From Candidatus Obscuribacterales bacterium (GTDB taxonomy: Bacteria > Cyanobacteriota > Vampirovibrionia > Obscuribacterales > Obscuribacteraceae): a stretch of 45,228 nucleotides of DNA. The notes under the pieces were generated by a model. That model ran no database searches. It was not told where the DNA came from and saw only the letters and a program-made list of their open reading frames with translations. Positions 41,579 through 45,228 of this stretch are shown in pieces. The stretch covers positions 1-45,228 of the forward strand of contig JAIEQI010000104.1 in the NCBI GenBank assembly GCA_019747875.1. Direction: 5' to 3'. Numbering within the stretch: position 1 is the stretch's first letter; every line of letters begins with the position of its first letter. The position numbers and the translations under genes are program-made.

Positions 41579-43153
41579 TTAGCGATTTCTGCTGAATCGT
41601 GTGACCGTTACGAACCTGTTGATGTCTGGGCTTTGCCCGTCGATGATCAGCTGATTCAAGAACTTTTCTCTTTGTGGACTGTTTGAGGGGTTCGCCTCTA
41701 AATAGGACTGAAGGTGTTTCTTGTTTTCGTTCCCCTTAACCAAAGTCAGTCTGTCTGCTGGTATTGCAAATGGTGCTCTAACTGAGTTCGGTTGGAAAAC
41801 CAGCACCTCGCCAGCCTTTTCTGTCCAAGCCATTCCAATCTTGCCTTCGAATTTTGAGACAACTTGGCCGCTCCGGACAATGTCATAATCGCCGTTCTTG
41901 TTGAGTTGTAATCTCAAGAAATTCTTGCCGCTAAAGGATATGGAATCGATTACCCCTTCTCTACTGTAACCAATATGTGTGGCACTGCTGTTCCCATAAC
42001 TCTTCAGATAATCCATGTTTGGCGGCATCTGTTCAAAAGGCAGATGTTCTTTTACTTGCGTCAACCTACCTCTTGAATCGTAGATCGTCCCAACATAGCG
42101 CCCGTACATGTTGCTTGCCGCGGCGATACCATCTTTGTCCATATATTTGGTAACGAACTTGCCTTCCTTTGGGTTTATGAGTATTTTGAATGTGTTTGCT
42201 TCAAGAAGCAACGAACCAGAGTCTAGAGCTCGGAAGTTTGAGTCTTTGTATGTTGCTAGAGTGTTCCTTATGAAGTAGTCCCCTGGATGTGAATGAACGA
42301 CCCGCGTATCCCAGGCTCCATTGCCCATTTTTGTCATTTCCAATGGATAGTTTGTGTTTAGTCTTACCCTGAAAGCGTCGCCTTGGTTATCCGTCCACAC
42401 GCTAAGAGTGTTGTACTTATGAAACTTATCCCGTTGAGCCGCATTCGGCTCTAGCGTATAACTGGTTGGCTCGGGGTTTCGATGCTTCAAATATGAGTAT
42501 TGAATGGCACTGAAGGCAGCACCAAAAGCGGCGTACTCAACCGTTCGAGATAAGAGGTCCTGTTTTGCGGGCAGCTCGCCGGTTTTTGAAAGCGAATCGG
42601 CTGTTGCGTTAATAACTCCACCGGCGGCACCAGAGAGTCCACCATATGCCAAATGTCCTGACAGAGTCCGTCCTGATGCCACAGCGAATAGCCCCGTTTT
42701 GTCAAGCAATGCAGCACTGCCAGCCATACCAGCAAATGTTGTTGCGCTGAGTGCACCATTTCTCATCCTATCTTGCCAGAACGATTGGCTGCTCGGATCG
42801 CTCGGTTGGAATATCGCCGAGTGCGCAAAGCCAATTCCAGCTGCGCGTAGCGTTGTAGCTGCTGCTCCATCGCCTCCGATCCGTTTTGTAGCCAACGCGA
42901 GTCCTGCAACGGGAAGTGCACTTCCAATCATGTATCCGAATGTGTTAGCTCCGGATTTTAGATTACCCAGATCAGATTTTTGTTCTGGATTGGCACCGCT
43001 GATTTTGTTTTCAATTTGGGCGACAGCAACTGCAGGATGTATGATTACGCCTTTAAAAATTCCATCGAAAAAGTCAGCGGCGTCTGCGGCCGTTTGTCGT
43101 TTCTCCGGGGCGTCGAGCAAGTCTGTAGTTCTGTCACGGAATGATGTGTCCAT
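41579..43153 (-). CDS. Large hypothetical protein with Gly/Ala-rich helical region, 524 aa
   Basis: AGGAGAA lies upstream of the ATG. Residues about 70-225 are Ala/Gly-rich helices (TFGYMIGSALPVAGLALA, GLSGAAGGVINATADSL) that look like a packed helical or membrane-inserting bundle. Residues 235-480 are beta-rich and polar, with repeated short strands that recall secreted or effector-like proteins. The tail is basic. No signal peptide or known catalytic motif is visible. Family not recognised; a surface or toxin-delivery role is possible but not supported by motifs. Confidence 0.75.
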   Translation of the reverse strand: MDTSFRDRTTDLLDAPEKRQTAADAADFFDGIFKGVIIHPAVAVAQIENKISGANPEQKSDLGNLKSGANTFGYMIGSALPVAGLALATKRIGGDGAAATTLRAAGIGFAHSAIFQPSDPSSQSFWQDRMRNGALSATTFAGMAGSAALLDKTGLFAVASGRTLSGHLAYGGLSGAAGGVINATADSLSKTGELPAKQDLLSRTVEYAAFGAAFSAIQYSYLKHRNPEPTSYTLEPNAAQRDKFHKYNTLSVWTDNQGDAFRVRLNTNYPLEMTKMGNGAWDTRVVHSHPGDYFIRNTLATYKDSNFRALDSGSLLLEANTFKILINPKEGKFVTKYMDKDGIAAASNMYGRYVGTIYDSRGRLTQVKEHLPFEQMPPNMDYLKSYGNSSATHIGYSREGVIDSISFSGKNFLRLQLNKNGDYDIVRSGQVVSKFEGKIGMAWTEKAGEVLVFQPNSVRAPFAIPADRLTLVKGNENKKHLQSYLEANPSNSPQREKFLNQLIIDGQSPDINRFVTVTRFSRNR

Positions 43154-43335
43154 GACGTATTCTCCTGGCGATGAGATCCGCAGGCGATGGCGATTAGTGG
43201 TATTGCGGAAAGAATGAACTTATCCTAATTTCTCAAGTTGGCTTGGACTAGGCGCGGCGATGAAAATTCTGCCTGTTATCGCCGTATTGTCCGCCGCCAA
43301 TTCCGGTCACTCCAGTTGGATTTCGTTTCCTCGTG

Positions 43336-43551
43336 TCATCTTCTTGTTGCTGTTTTAAGTAACTCAAGAAAACGCGGGTGAACTTCGGTATTTTCTTTTC
43401 TGACGTGTTCATCCATGTCTTGTGATAGTGCGGAGACAGACATCGCAACTCTCTCCTGTAGTTCCGATGGTGGCAGATCGGAAAGCATTTGATGCAGCAG
43501 TTTCAACGCGTTGCCGCAGTTGTCGTGTTCTTTTTCCATCGGCGCAAGTCT
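43336..43551 (-). pseudogene. Truncated hemerythrin-like (YtfE/RIC-type) relic
   Basis: MEKEHDNCGNALKLLHQML and DMDEHVRKENTEVHPRFLEL match the second half of di-iron hemerythrin-like repair proteins: EHD-xxG, then H-x3-EN before the last helix. The first half with its metal ligands is missing; a stop lies four codons before the Met at 43539. A functional di-iron site is not possible from this piece alone. Confidence 0.55.
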
Positions 43552-43558
43552 TCATCCA

Positions 43559-43829
43559 AGGACAGCTGATTGGGGAAGTACTGCAGCTCAGTTAGGTGGC
43601 TTCGCCGGTGCTACAGTTACGAGGAGTGGTGATACGCTCACATTCACAATAACAAACACTGCTGGGACTCATTCCTTTTTTGGTCATCTCCCGCCAGATC
43701 TCCCAGATGCATGGGGGGGGGCCGTTCGCTACTATTAGGCAGACCTTCACATGGAAGGAGCCTTTCCAGCCCAATCGCGTTAGAGGCCGTGTACAAACTG
43801 ACGGCTGTGGTGGAAACTCTACATTTTAG
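43559..43829 (+). pseudogene. C-terminal domain fragment frameshifted at a G9 tract
   Basis: The frame reads ADWGSTAAQLGGFAGATVTRSGDTLTFTI, then NTAGTHSFFGHLPPD, into a run of nine G (43713-43721). With one G fewer it continues GPFATIRQTFTWKEPF to a stop at 43829, as in relatives I recall that end FFYH...GPM-TI-QTF-WTE. As present, the frame stops at 43738 instead. No start codon of good quality precedes it, so the N-terminus is missing as well. Confidence 0.6.
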
Positions 43830-43879
43830 GCTACGGCTTGACTATAATACGTGGAGTTATTTCAAAAGAGGACGACGCG

Positions 43880-44386
43880 GTGGAACTTTTTGGATTAATC
43901 GCGCTGCTGATATGGATGGGATTTTGCTTCACCGTCATCAGTGTCCGATTTATCAAGGAGTCTACCACTTCGACAGTTTCTGTTTTGTTCCAAATCTACT
44001 TAGCTCTCTCCCTTCTCTTGGCTATGTGGCTGTTCTTATCAAACATCATGTTCCTTGCTCGCTGGGATTGTGAGTTGCGTTCATGGGATTGGCTTTCTCG
44101 CCTCTGGTTCCTAGCATGGTCCCCAGTTTCACTCTTAATGACATTTTTTAGTCGCCGGGAATTATGGGATTTACCGGCTTCTTATATAGTGCTTGAAGCA
44201 CTGCTCTTTACTTGTGCTTCTCTAGGAATAAACGACAGTCAACCCGATCCACCTTGGCTGCATGTGGGATTTGTAGTAGTAAGTATTATCTTTTTCGCCC
44301 ACACTGTTTGCACCTGTTTCAGGTACTTCCGAATGGATCATTTTCTCGCTTCGACTAGTGATACCAGCATTGGTAGCAAAGACTAA
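43880..44386 (+). CDS. Polytopic membrane protein, 168 aa
   Basis: The GTG start at 43880 (VELFGLIALLIW) is chosen because AAAGAGG lies seven bases upstream; a TTG at 43838 is the longer alternative. About five membrane helices are visible: residues 3-22, 32-54, 70-87, 99-116 and 122-145. Loops are short with several Trp and charged pairs. The tail is Ser/Asp-rich. No family recognised. Confidence 0.72.
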   Translation: MELFGLIALLIWMGFCFTVISVRFIKESTTSTVSVLFQIYLALSLLLAMWLFLSNIMFLARWDCELRSWDWLSRLWFLAWSPVSLLMTFFSRRELWDLPASYIVLEALLFTCASLGINDSQPDPPWLHVGFVVVSIIFFAHTVCTCFRYFRMDHFLASTSDTSIGSKD

Positions 44387-44592
44387 TCCCGCTTCCGCCA
44401 AACCAGTGCTACATTGGTTACGTGGCTGATTTCCCTCAAACCCCTTCACACGGGGCGCTATGGGACTTGTGCTATATACTTGGACACCCTGGCATCGTAT
44501 GGGAAAACCGGACCGATAGCCACGGAATGTGTCAACAACTTTGAGACACTACGACGAGAAATTTAGCGAATGCGCTTACGTATAACTTGGCA
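44387..44592. other. Intergenic stretch before a strong terminator
   Basis: No protein-like frame is seen. An extended -10-like TGCTATATA near 44470-44480 faces the terminator at 44593, so a short untranslated RNA of roughly 150 bases is possible; equally, this is simply the 3' untranslated region of the membrane-protein gene. Confidence 0.3.
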
Positions 44593-44645
44593 GCCGACAT
44601 TTCAACAAAATCGCAGAGTCGATTTTGCTAAAATGCCGGCTTTTT
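44593..44645 (+). terminator. Rho-independent terminator
   Basis: A 21-base arm GCCGACATTTCAACAAAATCG (44593-44613), loop CAGAGT, and a 21-base return arm (44620-44640) pair at 18 of 21 positions, followed immediately by TTTTT. This is the clearest intrinsic terminator in the window and reads rightward. Confidence 0.85.
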
Positions 44646-44752
44646 AGGGTCCCCAAAAATGACGTCGAAAAATGTATTGTTCCGAAACAGGCTCAGGAAG
44701 CCATCCGTCCGATAGTTTCATGAACCATAAGTAGAGTTTACGAGAAGCCTAA

Positions 44753-44932
44753 GATTTCCATGGCTCTGCCGCCACAGGCAGAATCTCTTCTAATGGTGAA
44801 GTGCAGTCTGCGAATTTGAAGGCCTCTGCCTGTGCTGAAAAGGACTTACTCGTAATCGATGACTCCGGTTTGTTTGCTCTGACAGAAGATCAGCGGCAAG
44901 ATTTGATGACAGTCGTTGAATCGATACTGTAA
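44753..44932 (+). pseudogene. Coding relic, C-terminal fragment of unknown protein
   Basis: The frame opened by the stop at 44750 runs 59 codons to TAA at 44932 with protein-like content: GRISSNGEVQSANLKASA, EKDLLVIDDSGLFAL and EDQRQDLMTVVESIL. It has no start codon near its 5' end and no recognised family. The composition suggests the tail of a lost gene. Confidence 0.35.
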
Positions 44933-45159
44933 AAGTCAAAATCAGGTGAGAGCGAAGATTATCGATCTGCGGCCGCGAGGTAACGCTCATCCTTTGCACC
45001 GTGTACTGGCAAGGGATTGATAATCAAGCTGGAAATATATGTTTTTGTATGAATCCCAATTTTATGCAAAGTGTTTTGAAAGTTTCCTTCGGGTGTAATG
45101 GATGCGGGAGCGGACGGTGCCGAGACTCATGTTTAGTATCAAAGCGATTTGGTGCTGGA

Positions 45160-45223
45160 ACTCACACAGCCCCGATTCAATAAGGTTTAACAAGCCTCTG
45201 TAGGAACGATTGTAGTCCTACAA
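45160..45223 (-). repeat. Dispersed ~63-bp repeat with internal hairpin (copy 2, at window edge)
   Basis: Inverted copy of 9398-9460, differing at only a few positions, with the same TGTAGGA/TCCTACA hairpin. It ends five bases from the window edge. The DNA from 44933 to here shows no other feature. Confidence 0.85.
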
Positions 45224-45228
45224 GGATC

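Overview
The window reads as a chromosomal piece of a free-living, non-photosynthetic bacterium with a dispersed, low-operon gene layout. My best guess (inference from remembered gene content, not a search) is an Obscuribacterales/Melainabacteria-type relative of cyanobacteria. Pointers are WG-repeat proteins next to eukaryote-like Ser/Thr kinases, several EF-hand proteins, a cyanobacterial-style sigma-70 core, Uma2-family nucleases, many secreted proteins of unknown function and long intergenic stretches. No rRNA, tRNA or CRISPR array was recognised. Both ends fall in repeats: the left edge lies inside the His-rich tandem repeats of an open reading frame, and the right edge ends with a dispersed hairpin repeat that also occurs inverted near 9.4 kb. 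The window may therefore be a whole contig whose ends are set by repeats.

Layout. 0-9.3 kb: 5'-open P1B-4-type metal ATPase with a very long His/Cys-rich tail, two orphan genes, an AAA/DUF4143 ATPase preceded by three 22-bp repeats and flanked by two related ~95-bp segments, a small coiled-coil protein, a Uma2-family protein with a structured leader, and an exported serpin. 9.6-15 kb: tight operon of a membrane WG-repeat protein and two membrane Ser/Thr kinases that share a two-helix plus beta-rich module. 15-20.4 kb: secreted and EF-hand proteins, an integrase relic, and a ParD-like/zeta-like toxin-antitoxin pair. 20.8-24.4 kb: LysR regulator, small membrane and zinc-ribbon proteins, and a DUF4034 lipoprotein.

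24.8-27.9 kb: the most metabolically interesting locus. A PLP enzyme that matches the arginine oxidase/hydroxylase (MppP/RohP) subfamily, including its special N-terminal Glu and His, is translationally coupled to a SAM methyltransferase. It is divergent from a LysR regulator across a perfect 9-3-9 palindrome. A small arginine-derived metabolite pathway is a reasonable hypothesis.

27.9-37.3 kb: a secreted EF-hand gene broken by a 5-bp tandem duplication, an exported-looking endonuclease/exonuclease/phosphatase-family protein, a repeat-rich spacer, uridine phosphorylase, and a large alpha-2-macroglobulin with an intact thioester motif. 37.5-41.5 kb: a sigma cascade in which an ECF sigma gene overlaps a gene fusing an anti-sigma zinc-finger (HC2) domain to a full sigma-70 protein; divergent from it is a PilT-like ATPase whose catalytic residues are substituted. 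41.6-45.2 kb: a large Gly-rich protein followed by a decaying region (hemerythrin relic, a fragment frameshifted at a G9 tract, a membrane protein, a strong terminator, a coding relic and the terminal repeat).
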